Positions 48,561 to 61,025 are shown, counted from the stretch's first letter. The stretch: 64,000 nt of DNA from Serilophus lunatus (GCA_013399895.1 VXBA01005714.1:117186-181185), one strand, 5' to 3'. Program-made: numbers and translations. Notes: generated from the letters alone by a model not told the origin.

Positions 48561-50067
48561 AAATAAAACACAAAAAAGCCCTGCAGCAGGGCCAGGGGAA
48601 TGAGGAGATGAAGAGTAAAGAAACCCAACTGATCCCAGAACTCAGAGTTGCTGTTTGGTTCAGTATAATTGATTTTGATGCAGATAATGCCCATCTTTCC
48701 CCAAAGGACTCAATTTAGGCCAAAGAAAAAAAAGTGGCTGAGTGCAAATTATAGCTGTCAATCAAGATGAAGTCTTGAAATGGTTCAGAAACACTTGGGT
48801 TTCTCTGTCTTTCTAGATCATCTCCTTCAGCCAGACACTGAGTTCAGCCAGCACCTGCAATTGTGGGATCAGAAGGAATTTCTGTTTGCCAGGGGGGTGT
48901 CTTAGAGGGGCTGAAATCCAGGCTGAGCTGCTGATTTGCTTCTGTGCTTAGGGAGGCTGTTGCTACAAATGAAGTTGGTTCAAGTAATTACAGGAGTGAA
49001 ATCTTGCCGTGAGAAGGCTCAGGGCTGGAGTTTGTGTGCTCTGCATTTAGCTCTTACCTTTGCAGCTTCACTTCTCACAGTAATTTTCCAAACTTTCCTT
49101 GACTGATTTAGTGGCACCTCGAGGTTGATTTGGAGCTGCAGCTGGTACTGCCATTAGTGCTTTCTAATATACAGTAATTCAGGATTTGACTTCACTATTT
49201 TAAGGAGTTTGGGTGGGTTTTTTCCCTTTTTTAACTGACACTAAAGTAAAAAATAACCTGCCCTTGAGTCAACGACAGCCAAGAACTTGCAAAAATGTTG
49301 GCAGAGCTCAAAACCCAGGATTTTTATGATGAAAACTTCTTGACATAATAAAAGAAATTGTTCTGCGAAGACCTTTGAAGTAACCCCAGAAAAAACAATG
49401 TAAACCTGCTGTCTCCCTGGGAGCAATGAGGAGGTCTGAGTTAATTGCCAGCATCTTTAAGCTCCATCTCCCTTGTGATTTTCACTCTGGACTCTCAGAT
49501 TGATTCTGATTAGCTTGACTAGAAGACCTGATTCTGTCCCCAGTGATGCTGCTGTAAATCAGATGAGCATCTTTATTACAACTGATGAAATTATTGGGGC
49601 ATGACCAAACCAGGAGGATGAGAATCACAGAAGATTTAAAAAAAAAAAATAAATGTGCTTGTCCACTCTCATCCTGCTTCTATTAGTGGGATGATCAGGG
49701 AGTGCCTGACTGCGCTCTGATGTCCAAGCCAGAGATCAATGAAGTCAAAATCTGTCTTTTTGTTTCCCTCAGTGAGTTTTCTGTTGAATTCTTGCAGTGA
49801 CGAGGGCCAGGATCAGATAGAGAGTGGGGGCTTTAGTGCTCAGCCTCATGGGTGTCAATGGGAGAGAAATGATTTATCCCATCCCTGCCCTGTGTGAAGA
49901 ACTGAAGGAGCAGGGAAGGAGAATCTGAGCACAACACAGGACCTGCAGGGGGTCGGAGCCTCTGACTTCTCTGCCCATCCCAGATATTAAACCAGGTGAG
50001 AATGTCCAAAGGAGGGACAAGAAACGGGGAAGAGCCTTGAGGGGAAGGTGTGAGGAGCAGCTGAGGG

Positions 50068-50455
50068 CACTTGGTGTGTTCAGCTGGAGAAGAGGAGACT
50101 GAGGGGAGAGGTCCTGGCAGGGACAACTCCCTGGGCAGGGGCAGAGGAGGGGCAGGGACTGAGCTCTGCTCTGTGGGACCAGGGCCAGGAGCCCAGGGAA
50201 TGGGCTGGAGTTGTGTCAGGGCAGGGTCAGGCTGGATCTCAGGCCAAGGGTCTTCTTTGCCCAGAGGGTGGTTGGGCACTGCCCAGGCTCCCCAGGGCAG
50301 TGGGCACAGCCCCAAGGCTGCCAGAGCTGCAGGAGGGGTGGGATGATCTTTTCAAGGACAGGGGAGGACTCTTGGGGATGGGCCTGTGCAGGGCTGAGGG
50401 TTGGACTGGATGATCCCTGGGGGTCCCTTCCAGCTCAGCATATTCTGGGATCTCC
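50068..50455 (+). mobile_element. Young CR1 copy in the 13.3 kb intron
   Basis: It begins near AGCTGAGGGCACTTGGTGTG, continues with GGCAGGGACAACTCCCTGGG, GGAATGGGCTGGAGTTGTGT and GGTTGGACTGGATGATCCC, and ends CTCAGCATATTCTGGGATC. It is the inverted near-twin of 40055-40447. Confidence 0.88.
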
Positions 50456-51016
50456 TCTCCCTCTGGATCTGCACAACCCGAGCCAGCAGCCCCTCCAGCA
50501 CAACTGTGCCAATCATCTTAATTGAATCTTTCAGCTCTTTCCCTGCAGCTGCCAAGTTTAGAGCCACGTACCTCACACATCTTTTTCATCAGAGCAGAAT
50601 TAGGAAACGTGTTCTTGCCATCTTATCTCCACAGATAAATAATTGTGTGTTGCATTTATTGGAGGCTTTGAACTGGTACATTTGGAGCCGCTGTTTAATG
50701 TGGCTCTCTGGGAACAACCATGGCTTGAACAGAATTTAATTACTGAGAATGGATTGCTGAGATTGGAAAGCACAAGAAAGGTGCTCCAGGTCTTTGGAAG
50801 ACATCTCTAAAGGGCTTGGAGGGCCAAGTACTGGAGGTGCAGTCAAGTGGATTAATCAAAGTGGGAAGTGAAGGGAAGAAGAAGTCGTTTCTGCTTAGTG
50901 AAATAGGTGTTATTGCAGTCAGGGCGCCCCAGGGGAGGAACAGCAGGCAAAGCAATGCTGGAAAAACATCCTTGTGGTCTTGGGAGAAGAGTGAGAATTG
51001 CTGGATTTATCTCTGA

Positions 51017-51178
51017 GTTCATGGAATTCCAAATGGTTTGGGTTGGAAGGGACCTCAAAGCTCATCCAGTGGCATCCCCTGCTATGGGCAGGGACAACTT
51101 CCACTACCCCAGGTTGCTCCAAGCCCTGTCCAACCTGGTCTTAGAGACTCCCAGGGTTGAGGCAGCCACAAATTCATC
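51017..51178 (-). mobile_element. CR1 LINE 3' fragment
   Basis: On + it starts AATTCCAAATGGTTTGGG and GGAAGGGACCTCAAAGCTCA and ends with GAGGCAGCCACAAATTC. Moderately diverged. Confidence 0.85.
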
Positions 51179-52587
51179 TGGTCCAAGAATAAGCGTGGGA
51201 TCAAAGTGTGCAGTGCAGCTCTGAACCTCGTGCAGATGCCTTTGTCTTAGTTCCAAAAATAGAGAGTTCAGTTGGTGGTGTATAAACCAGCTGTTGGCAA
51301 GTTCAGATGGTTCCCATTTCCACCCAGGCCTTGCAGGGGATGTGCAGTGAAAATGTTCCTCGGTGACTTGTCTGGAGCACTTGAAGGGACAGCAGGGAAG
51401 AAGCCCATGGCAAGGATCAGGCTGGAAAAATCGCAGACACTGCTCCAGACCAGCCAGGTGGCTGTGCTTGTGTGTTGTCCTGCATTTCTCCAGAGCTCCC
51501 TGATTAGACTGAGCGGGCGGATGTCTGTGATCCCAGGCTTGCTGCTCCTCCCTAATCCTCAGCAGCTCAGGAATCCATCCCCTCCGTGCTGCTGCCTTGC
51601 CACTGGTTGGTGAGGCCAAAAAGAACCCACAAAGATGCCAGACAGGAGAACAAAGGCCCAGCAGTCTGTTTGTGCCTCCTGTATCCCTTTGCTTTACAAG
51701 TGAGTAGTAAATAATGCAAGTTCTAATCACACCTTAAATATCCGGGGAGCTGCAGGAGCATTTCCAACCCTCCAAAGGAAAAATGTGGAGTGTTGATTGA
51801 TTCTTGTTGAAAATGCTGTCTAGCATGCAAGAAAAATCTCTCTCTCTAAGCGTTGGTTGGCCCTCACTGTTGTGTCAGCAGCTGTTTTCCAGGTATGGAA
51901 GTGGCAGCACCTGCAGAAACCCATTCAGGTAACTCCCTTTGTGCAGAGCCCTCTGTGTTTAATCATTTCAGTACCTTAGATTTGAGGACTGCCAGCCAAA
52001 TGCAGATTCGGTGAAGAGGCATAGCTGATGTATTTGGGGTCTCTGGGCTCATTTTTCATCCCTAAGTGTAAATGGATGGAGCACCTGCTGTGCCAGCTGT
52101 GCATCCAAACAGAGGAAGGGAGGGAGGGAACGTGAACAGCACAGAGGAAACAATTTCTTAGGTAATTGGCAGCGATTTGCTTTAGCCTTATGTCACCTCC
52201 CCACTTGATCCCTGTGTTTTCCCTTCGTGGAGTGTGAGAGGATCAGCCCACACAGGCGAGGGAGCACCCAGAGAGAACTTTGCTCTCTATCAATGTTTCA
52301 CCCACGTTGAGGGAAAGGCAAGAAAGGGCAGTTGGGGTTTGATTGCTTGTCTGTTCCACCTGAACATCCCGATTGCTGCCTCTGCCTCCCCAGGCAGCTT
52401 AACCCCTTCTCAGGCTCCACGGGAATAACAGCACAAAAAAATGTGTGCTGTCAAAAACCATCTGCCACAGGTTGATCTGTGGGGTTCGTGTTGACTGAAA
52501 ATACTGGTGTTTGGTTTTGCTAAACTCGTGCCACTTCTGGGCAGATGAGTTACACAGACAGAGAGCAGGGTTAGATTAAAGCAGGGT

Positions 52588-52782
52588 TAAATTCCATGTT
52601 GGGAAGAAATTCTTTAGTGGGAGACTGGTGAAACATTGGCACCGGGTGCCCAGAGAAGCTGTGGCTGCCCCATTCTTGGAAGTGTCCAAGGAGCAGCCTG
52701 GGATAGTGGGAGGTGTCCCTGCCCATGGCAGGGGGTTGGAATGAGCTTTAAGATCCCTTCCAACCCGAACCATTCCAGGATC
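52588..52782 (+). mobile_element. CR1 LINE 3' fragment
   Basis: It has TTGGGAAGAAATTCTTTAGT, GCCCAGAGAAGCTGTGGCTG, AAGTGTCCAAGGAGCAGCC (a small deletion compared with the other copies) and CTTCCAACCCGAACCATTCC. Confidence 0.87.
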
Positions 52783-54160
52783 CTGTGGAGCAGAGCACTG
52801 CTGTCCAATGCTGAGTGTGGCTATGGAAGAACATCTACTGGATGTGATGAGGAACAGGAGCTGTTGGGGGGAGGTTACATATGCTCCAACATGGTAAAAC
52901 ATCAGCACTTTGACTTCAGGGTGAGAGGAATCACAGGCAGGTAGGATTTCTCTTCCAGCACCTCTGGGCTGATGCAACAAGCTCTGAGAGTCCAGGGAAG
53001 CTGTGAGTGCTGGTGGTTGTGTGTGCAACAAAGCTCCCCCTTGTACACGTGGTCATGTCCTGAACATCCATAGCAAAGCTTCTTTCAGGTCCTTGAGTTA
53101 CAAAAAAAAAAGAAAAACAGGAGAAAAAGAGACAAGGATTTGTGTCTGACTTCCCTGCAAGGGCTTTGCCCAGATCCTGGGAGTGTGACAAGGACATGGT
53201 TTTATTCAGTGACTCAACAGCAAGTGCTTCATGGATCACCTTTTGGGAGCACACCACACACAAAATCTCTGCACCAGTGAGGTTTGAGCCTTTTCTTTCC
53301 ACAGCAAGTTCCTTCACTGAAAACATGATTTTAAATCAGGAATGAGGACATTGGAATTGGAACCAGGAGCACTTCTGGGTTTTGCCAAGACCAAGCTCAC
53401 ATCAGGTGTGGTGAGAAGGGCACATCGCTGAGACTCAGTTCTGATGGAGAACTTTAGTTTTCTGATGGAAATTGTGCTGGAATTTCAGCTCTAGCACTAG
53501 TAGCAAGATTGCACCAGAAGTTTGCAGTGTTTTATCTAAATAAAAAGTGTAAATTACGTGGCAGAACTCGCTTTGCTCTGCACGCAGCCTGGGTGGTGTT
53601 AATTAAATCCTCAGCTGCTTTTTTTAGTGGAAGGAAGACTGAGAGAACCAGTATTAAATCAATCCTACATTTAATTAAAGTAACTCTCTTCCATTCAGAT
53701 GCTTTCCCACTATGATATTGGTGATGCAGTTGTAACACTGAGCCAGTAGGAATCGCAAAGAAATTGGTTTTGCAGACACAAAATTGCCTTAAAAAATTGG
53801 GAATTTGACAGGTGGCATTACAAAACCAGGAGCTTAAGGTAAAACTCCAGATCTCAGCACACTGAGGCTTTTTTGATTATTATCCCTCCTTGGAATTTCT
53901 TTGTGCTGCCTCAAAACCGATGTTTCAGGTGGTTTATTTTAATATTTAATTGTTTTAAACACTCCAGATTCCTGTAGGATCCTCGCCAGTTCTTTGGTCA
54001 CACTTTGCTGCTTTCCAAAGCCACCTGGGAACAGAGATCTGGATGGATCCTGGGAGGTGCTGTGGGGTGATGAGCAGCAGGGTTTTATCAGAAGATTGAC
54101 ACTGAATAACTTTTTTGGTTGACTTTTGTTCTTACACTTTCTTTCTCTGTCTTCCTGTAG

Positions 54161-54253
54161 GTTATAACCCTGGAAGGCTGGGTTGACATCATGTATTATG
54201 TGATGGATGCACATTCTTTTTACAATTTTATATATTTTATATTGCTTATAATA
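54161..54253 (+). CDS. CACNA1H: CACNA1H coding exon: repeat I selectivity filter and IS6 start (probable exon 8)
   Basis: The exon has 31 codons in phase 0 on both sides. VITLEGWVDIMYYVMDAHSF contains the pore-loop glutamate (TLEGW), the first residue of the EEDD selectivity ring of T-type channels. It then enters segment S6 with YNFIYFILLII. The acceptor is ttcctgtag after an excellent pyrimidine tract, and the donor is ATA|gtaagt. Being a multiple of three, it could be skipped without a frameshift, but the product would lack the repeat I filter and could not conduct normally. Codons here are AT-rich (for example ATT TTA TAT runs), in contrast to the GC-rich exon that follows. Confidence 0.96.
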
Positions 54254-56067
54254 GTAAGTATGAACTGGGAGATGCTCCTATTCCTTGTCCTTGCGGGGTA
54301 AATTGTTCCCTGGGTTTTTCACAGGGAAGAGCCAGGTAGGAATCAGGATGGGAGACCTTCCTGCTGCCATCAGGTGGAATCATGCAGGTTATGGTTCATG
54401 CTGTGGGGGCAGATTATTTTCTATGACAGCCCTGGTTCATGTCACATGTCACTGTCACAGCCTGTCAGGCCATATGGTCTCTCCTCCCTCTTCCCCTCCC
54501 AGTCTTGTTCCTGTCACCTTCATGTGTCTAAACTACTGTGCCCTGGCCAAGGAACCATTAATCAGAACAAAAAGCAGAGAGGATGTAGCTTTTCTTGCTT
54601 TAGTCTCCTCAGTTTGCCAGAGGACACCTCGATTCAGTGGAGGGCCCTCAAACTTCTGAATTTCACCTGAGCCCTTCAAATAACCATAGTACCAATAATA
54701 GCATGTCACCTTCCTGAGGGCTCACAGTGCTGGCATTCCTAAAAAAAGTATTACCCACTGGAGGTGCTCGAGCTTGTCTTCAAAAGCTGCCATTCCATGT
54801 GAATAAGGTTTTGTTTTTCCTCTGGGCACAACCTTCTCCCGGGATCTACATCTGTAGGAAAGTGAAGCATTTAGCTCAGGAAGGAAGCAGAGGGAGAGGT
54901 ACCATGTAGTTTTCAGGCAGAACATGGGATGGAGGCACTTAAAAGGGTTTTTGTGAGAGGATATTCCTTACATGTAACTCCACTCTCATCAGTGTGGGTT
55001 CAAAGGCCTTGGGAAGTCAAACCAGCTCCCAACACCAGTGGAAAAGGAGTGGATCAGAGCAGTGTGAGAGATTCCCAGTCATGGAGAGCATTCTGAAGGG
55101 ATTTTTGAGGTTTAGCAATGCGCCATGAATAGTAGAGATTTACACTCTGCTCCTCTGAGCCCTTCTCTGCATATGGATCCTTGCAGAAAAGCCAGAAGGT
55201 GACTAAGCTCCAAGTCACTTGGAGCTGGGAAAGGCACCCTTGCTGCTTCTCCAGACTGGAGAACTGCACCACAAACCATCTCCCAAGGGTTTCCCCTGAG
55301 GATTCACCAGACAATGGTCCAGATTAAATCCATATTAAATCCCAAGACTGGCCCTGCAGACAGTGGCACTTTGCTGACGTCAGTCCTTTTCACACCTAAG
55401 GGCACTGACTCCCTACTGGGAATATTTGACATTTTCCTTTGGCTGATTTATGAACCCAAGTGGTGAAAAACCAGTCTGTGGACTCAACAGCTGAGGGAGG
55501 AACGTAGCCTTAGGTCACTTCACATTCTTGTGTTCAGGACTTCATTTTGAAAACTCGGTGTCTCTCAACAACACATCGACCCAACCGGGCCACAAACGAG
55601 GCCCCTCTGGGAGCACAAATCCTGGAGGTGCATCCATGTGTCAGAGAGACACCAGAGTACAAGACATGGAGCCTGACTGTACTTCTCAAAGTGAGGTGTG
55701 ATCAAAGTGACTGAAGAAAAGAGGCCTTTTCAGTACAGCACAAATTGAAGTTCAGACCATCTCTCCCTGCGGATTTGGCCAAATGTCCAAAACAACGTTC
55801 AGTGGTGGTGACTGCCTGGTGTTTCACCTCACGGTAGCAGCAAATATCATTGGTGTTGAGGGGAGGGAAGTGGTGAAGACCATTGCTGACAGCTTGCTTT
55901 GCCATTGCCAAAATAATTTCACATGGTTTGGGAGCAAATTTAGCAGCTTGGGCACACACTGACATAACATTTGGTGAGCAGACCCTGAGCCTTGGCATGG
56001 TGAGAGCCTCACCTCGAGTCCAGACAGCACAAAATCCCCGCTAATCCCTTCCCTGTGCTTCCTCCAG
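54254..56067 (+). other. Intron between selectivity-filter and IS6/linker exons
   Basis: A 1.8 kb phase-0 intron with gtaagt donor and cttcctccag acceptor. No repeat, RNA gene or other reading frame could be recognised. Confidence 0.9.
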
Positions 56068-56857
56068 GTTGGTTCCTTCTTCATGATCAACTTGTGCCTG
56101 GTTGTGATAGCAACCCAGTTTTCCGAGACAAAGCAGCGGGAGAACCAGCTGATGCAGGAGCAGCGGGCCCGGTACCTGTCCAACGACAGCACCATCGCCA
56201 GCTTCTCCGAGCCAGGCAGCTGCTACGAGGAGCTGCTCAAGTACATCTGCCACATCTTCAGGAAGGTGAAGCGCCGCACGATCCGTCTCTACAACAACTG
56301 GCAGAGCAAACGCCGGAAAAAAGTCAATCCCAACAGCAGCACCAACGGGCAAAGCCACCGCGGCCGGAAGCGCATCACCTCCATCCACCACCTCATCCAC
56401 CACCACCACCACCACCACCACCACCACTACCACACCAGCAACGGGACCCCGCGAGGGCCGCGCTCCAACCCGGAGATCTGCGACCTGGAGCTCAAGGTCA
56501 TGAAACCTGGGAGCCAGTTGATGCTGCCTCCTCCATCCCCCAACTTGCAGGGCCCTGCGGCTCCCGCCGACTCCGAGTCGGTGCACAGCGTGTACCACGC
56601 CGACTGTCACGTCCAGGGCCCCCCGGTGAACTGTAGGTCTTCCAATGCCCCTGCCAGCCTCAAAGTGGCTGCTGGGCTCTCCAACCGGGGCAACATGAAC
56701 TACCCGACCATCCTGCCTTCTCCCACGGGCAGAGTCACTTCTGTGCCCATTCCCAAGGGGAAGAAGAATGGGAATTCGCCCGTGGCCGTGGTTAACAGCC
56801 CGGGGAATTTGGGTGTGGATTCTTACGGGAAGCTGCAGCAACTGGTGGGAGAGCATG
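56068..56857 (+). CDS. CACNA1H: CACNA1H coding exon: IS6 end and I-II linker with gating brake and polyhistidine run (probable exon 9)
   Basis: This exon has 263 codons plus one base. It starts VGSFFMINLCLVVIATQFSE, the cytoplasmic half of IS6. ENQLMQEQRARYLSNDST, SFSEPGSCYEELLKY and IFRKVKRR then form the helix-loop-helix gating brake, which in Cav3 channels stabilises the closed state and sets the low-voltage threshold. A Lys/Arg-rich region, ten consecutive His codons (all CAC) plus YH, and the conserved blocks MLPPPSPNLQ, SVHSVYHADCHV, MNYPTILPS and VGEHG follow. The linker in Cav3.2 also controls surface expression and is a site of modulation. The acceptor is gtgcttcctccag; the donor is CATG|gtaagg. 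Phase is 0 in, 1 out. It is GC-rich, which gives long spurious antisense reading frames. Several of the linker motifs match Cav3.2 better than Cav3.1. Confidence 0.96.
56398..56427 (+). repeat. CACNA1H: Pure (CAC)10 tract in coding sequence
   Basis: Ten uninterrupted CAC codons give ten His residues, followed by TAC CAC (Tyr-His). Upstream is ATC CAC CAC CTC ATC. A His run is shared by Cav3.1 and Cav3.2 linkers in mammals, so the run is old, but its length is likely variable because the DNA is a perfect triplet repeat. Confidence 0.95.
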
Positions 56858-58379
56858 GTAAGGATAATCAAACATGTTTGGGTTTGGCTGAGGAAAAGTG
56901 AGAGAAGGGCAAAGTTGGGGTGTTCATGACAACCTTGGGGAGTGCTGAACATTTGTGAGTGCACTGAAAGCAGAATGAGAGTTGGGAATTCTGTTCCCTC
57001 TACCCTTGTGTTTGCAGGCACTGGGTAAAGCAAGATACAGGACGGAAGAGGCCCACTGCTGGACCAGTGGCTGTGGTTATAGAGTGTGAGGTTGAGCTCC
57101 TCTCATGTGCTTTGGGATATCCTGGAGGTTGTCTCTCTGTTCCTACCTGAGAACAGATCTGTGCAGGCCATGGAATTCCATCTCTGGTGAATGATGGACC
57201 TGCCAGCTCTGGCCCTGCTCCTGGGAGATGGTACCTTGAAAGGCAGGTGGAAACTGGTGGAGAAGCAGAATGTATAGAAACTAAATTTAAAATGGGTCAG
57301 CACTGAAAGAACTCAAAATAGACACTTCTAGAAGCTTCTAGTTTTGCTCTGATGGGCTCTGAGCCTCTGAATTTCATTTTGGGAAGGAGGAGCAGAAGGT
57401 TTGGAGAACATGCTCTCTGCTTGCCCTCAGAGGAGGTGAGGAGAGCAGGAGCAGCAGAACTACCCATCTCAGGCTTTCCACATGTGCACAAGGAAGGGGT
57501 GTTACAAGAACTGGATGTTACTGCAGATTTGGAGCTCATTCAATCTGAGGAGCATTTTTGGGGCCTCTTTTGTACCTCAGTCCCATCCCTATCTGCACAG
57601 ACTGCAGCCACACCAGAATAGTTGGTGAGGTTTTATCTCCCTTCACACATAAATCACCCACTGGAGCAGTGATTACATGCAACACTTGGATTTCTATTTT
57701 GCAAAATATTTTTTCAGTCCTTGTGGCTGGAGCTAAAAGCTGAGAAATAGTTCTTAAGCCCTCAAACAGTAAAAAGTCAAAAAGATTCAGCTTCTATTTT
57801 TTAATCTCTTTAAACCAAACTCGTCATCTGTTTTTTTCAATTCCTGTGTTTTCCAAAACTGTTTATCTGCGTGTGCATGGACACAAATATTTACCCTGGT
57901 GATGTATGTGCTGAAAAAATACCAAGCCTAGCTTAGGGGGGGTCACAGGAAAGGTTTCTTGCCAGATAGGTTGGGTGGCTTGTCTTTGTGAGTTGTTTCT
58001 TGGTTTTTTTAAGTGACCATACAAAAGGGTAAAGTGGATTGTTTATAGAAACTGCCTCCAGCAGAGCTTCTGAAGGTTTGGGAGCTTGGCAGAGGGGGCA
58101 AGGTTAGTTCAACGTTCTTCTGTTGTTCAGCAAGGACTTTTATGTGAATCACTGGTTCATCTTTAACTATGCAAATTGGTGAAGGTTATTGCAAGAATGT
58201 GTCTTTACCTTGAGATAAAAGCCCAGGCTCTGCAGAAGTCTGGAGGCAGGAAGGGAAGGAGGAGCAGGAGAGCTGTTGAAGTCAGAGGTTTGGATCTTTG
58301 TGCTTGCAAGGGGAGCTGCTGCTGGGGTCCTCTCCAGGAGGAGAAAGTCCCAGTGGTGACATCCCAGGTTTAATTCAGT

Positions 58380-58480
58380 GATTTGGGAGATTTTCTTGTA
58401 GCCTGTGGTGGTTCTTTGAAAGCTGGAGATTAAATTGAGTTGTTATTAATAATGCAATTATAGTGTCCTGTTCTCACAGA
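58380..58480. promoter_or_regulatory. Possible conserved non-coding stretch
   Basis: Short AT-rich segment with GATTAAATTGAGTTGTTATT and AATAATGCAATTATAGTG, free of recognisable repeats. Confidence 0.2.
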
Positions 58481-59847
58481 GGGATTTCGGCCCAGAGGAT
58501 GCCAAAATGCTTCCAAGAAACCTCCTGGAATTGTTTTGTCTCCTTCAGAGTGTGGTCACAGCTGGGGGAAGGGGTGGATGCTGCTGATCTTGGGCTGCTG
58601 AGCACCTGCTGCTCCATCCCCTGAGGACACAGGGGCTGGGAAGGGATGCAGAGCAGCCAGATCCATCTGGAGAGCCTGTCACACCACAGTTCAGTGCCCA
58701 GCTCTTCCTTCCATGGCTCTGGCTTTTTCCAGGCCCTCCTTCCCACCCCAGCAGGGCTGAGTCAGACTCATTCCTGCACCACAACCATTTTCATACAGGA
58801 GGAGTGATGGATCTGATCTTCCAGGCTTCAGGATAATCCTTCAGCAGCTCCTGAGGGTGTAGCTCTGCCAGACACAGCTCCCAACTCCCATTTCTCCATC
58901 CCTGAACTCAGCAAAGGAGCCTTGTGAGGTCCCTACCCTGTTCTCAGTGGGGAAGGGGAGGTGGGCTCACGAGCTCTCCCAGCCCTCCTGGCCTCAGCCT
59001 TTTTGGGCAAACAAAGAGCCCAAATTCATTGAATTCTCTCTCTGCTCTCACAAGTCAAGGAGCAGAGTCTGTTCACTGCCAGACTTGTGCAAGGAGAGCA
59101 CAGAAGTGATAATTGAGAGCATTAAGGAGGCATTAGCAGCCAGGGCACTCACAGCCCCAGCTGGAAACAAGGTTGGTGTCTGATGGGAAAGATGCAATTG
59201 TGGGAGAGAGTATTCTCTTCCCTTCTTTTGTTGTGGATTTGAAGAGCATAAAGTACAGCCTGTTCCTCCTGTTCTCGTGCCCTGCAATGCTGGGAGGTTA
59301 TTTTAGCAGGCAGCCAAGGAGACTCTGGTATTTTGAAGACATCTGCGGCGCCAGTGTTTTTCATAGAATTTTTAACACTTTGATAGCATTAAAAGCTGCC
59401 TGCAAAGCCCACTCCCTGTGTTACCCGTGCTCCTGTGGCTGTGCTCAGCCTTTCCATGTAGGATCAGTCCTGGGCAGGAACATTGCTGGTGGCAGTGCTG
59501 CTGCAAGCTGAGCAAAGGGGAAATATTCCTGCTCCTTCTGGTGTCTCTGATGTAATGAGCAGGAGGCCAGTCCTGCCTTTCAAGGCTGTTTTGAAGGCCA
59601 GTGATGTCTGTGTGACGTTCACACAAGTCAAATGCATTTTGACTCTTGGCACATCCCAGTTTCCAAGTGAATGGAGTGCTTTGGCTTTGTTTGGTGCTGC
59701 CTCCTCTTCAAAGATGTGCTCAGCCAGGAGTGGCTGAAATCAGCATTCCTGCTGGGTGAGCTCCAAGGTCCAGGGCCCAGAGCCAGGAGCATCCACTGCT
59801 TTTAGCTTGGACTCCCCAAAACTGGTCCAAGTGGTCCCCATCCAACC

Positions 59848-59955
59848 TCCAGACACATGTGGATGTGGCACTTAGGGATGTGGTTTAGTGGTGAATGTGG
59901 TGCTGGGTTAATGGACTCGATCTCAAAGGTCTTTTCCAACCTTTATAGCTTTATG
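59848..59955 (+). mobile_element. CR1 3' remnant, older subfamily
   Basis: GATGTGGCACTTAGGGATGT, GGTTTAGTGGTGAATG and TCTTTTCCAACC identify it. It is the same subfamily as the minus-strand copy at 12133-12237. Confidence 0.75.
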
Positions 59956-60675
59956 GGAGGGGAAAATATTGTCCCTGAATCTCAAGGAAAGCTTTCATTG
60001 GTGCTTAAATGGCATTTTTAGGAGGGATCCCATGCTCCCAATATTGTGTTCATGTTGGATTTTTTTTCTCCTGCCATTAATATCTGATTCCTAAATAAAA
60101 GCAAGCAAAGAATTGAGTTCCTAAATATGAGGAAATGAAATCTGCTTCCCATTCCACCTCAGCCATCCCTGTTACACTTGCCCCTGTCCTCTCCATTCCC
60201 TTCCTCCATGAGGACAGTCAGCATTTCTCCTCACACCACAAAACATGTGGCGACGTGTTTGATTTTAAATCACCTTCAACACTCAGCCTTGTGCCTCCAG
60301 CACAGAATTCACCTGAGTTTTCTTAAAAGCTGAAGGAGGGATGAAGGAGACTGAGGGGACTACGTGACTCTCAGCTGGGATCTGTGGGCCTTTGGTCCGT
60401 TTCTCCCTCTCCCTCCTCATTATTAGTGGCTAAATTGGGAGGAGCTTGATAGCACTTAGATATCACTAATAATGTGAGCCTGGTCAGAGATAATCAGGAA
60501 TAGTCGAAAGGGAGAGGTGTGTCCCTCAGCCTTCCCTCAGGCCAGGACAGAAAATGAGTGCCAAGGCCTGGGGAGAGGCCCCTTGGCCCCATGGAGGGGT
60601 GGAGGGCGAGTGTTATGGATCAGAGGGAAAAAGGGGGAAAAAACAGGGCTGTCTGGTAAAGTGGGTGACTGGAAG

Positions 60676-61025
60676 GCTGGTCTGGAGCATAATTCCTGTG
60701 AGGAATGGGGGGAGCTCAGCCTGGAGACAAAGAGACTTGCAAACCTTCTGGTTCTTCTGGCAGGAGGGTGCAGCCAGGTGGGGTCAGGCTGTGCTCCCAG
60801 GGAACAAAGGGTAGCACAAGAAGAAACAGCTTGAAGTGTGCCAGGGGAGGTTCAGCTTGGAAACTAGGGAACATTTCTTCACCCAAAGACTGGTTCCACA
60901 CTGGAAGGGGCTTCCCAGGGCAGCGATGGAGTCACATCCCTGGGAGCGCTCAGAAACCACATAACGCTTCCCACCACGGTTCAGCGGGCCAAGAGGTCGC
61001 ACTGGGAGGTTTCTTCCAACCCAGT
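60676..61025 (+). mobile_element. CR1 LINE fragment next to the IIS1 exon
   Basis: It reads like an older CR1: TGGTCTGGAGCATAATTCCT, CTCAGCCTGGAGACAAAGAG, TGTGCCAGGGGAGGTTCAGC, AACATTTCTTCACCC and CCCAGGGCAGCGATGGAGTC, ending near TTTCTTCCAACCCAGTGA. Local sequence is CpG-rich. Confidence 0.85.

Larger units (their letters stand above)
40899..54160 (+). other. Intron between turret and selectivity-filter exons (13.3 kb)
   Basis: This is the longest complete intron in the window, phase 0, separating the two halves of the repeat I pore. It carries CR1 fragments of both orientations in its middle and 3' part and several AT-rich repeat-free stretches (43870-44110, 47640-47830, 48230-48560). The first 2.2 kb (about 40900-43060) and the last 1.3 kb have no recognisable repeat. 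Confidence 0.9.

Noticed and set aside
56041..57033. Open frame of 330 codons on the - strand
   Set aside because: This is the shadow of the GC-rich linker exon; CAC repeats become a valine run on the other strand. The + strand peptide clearly matches Cav3.2.
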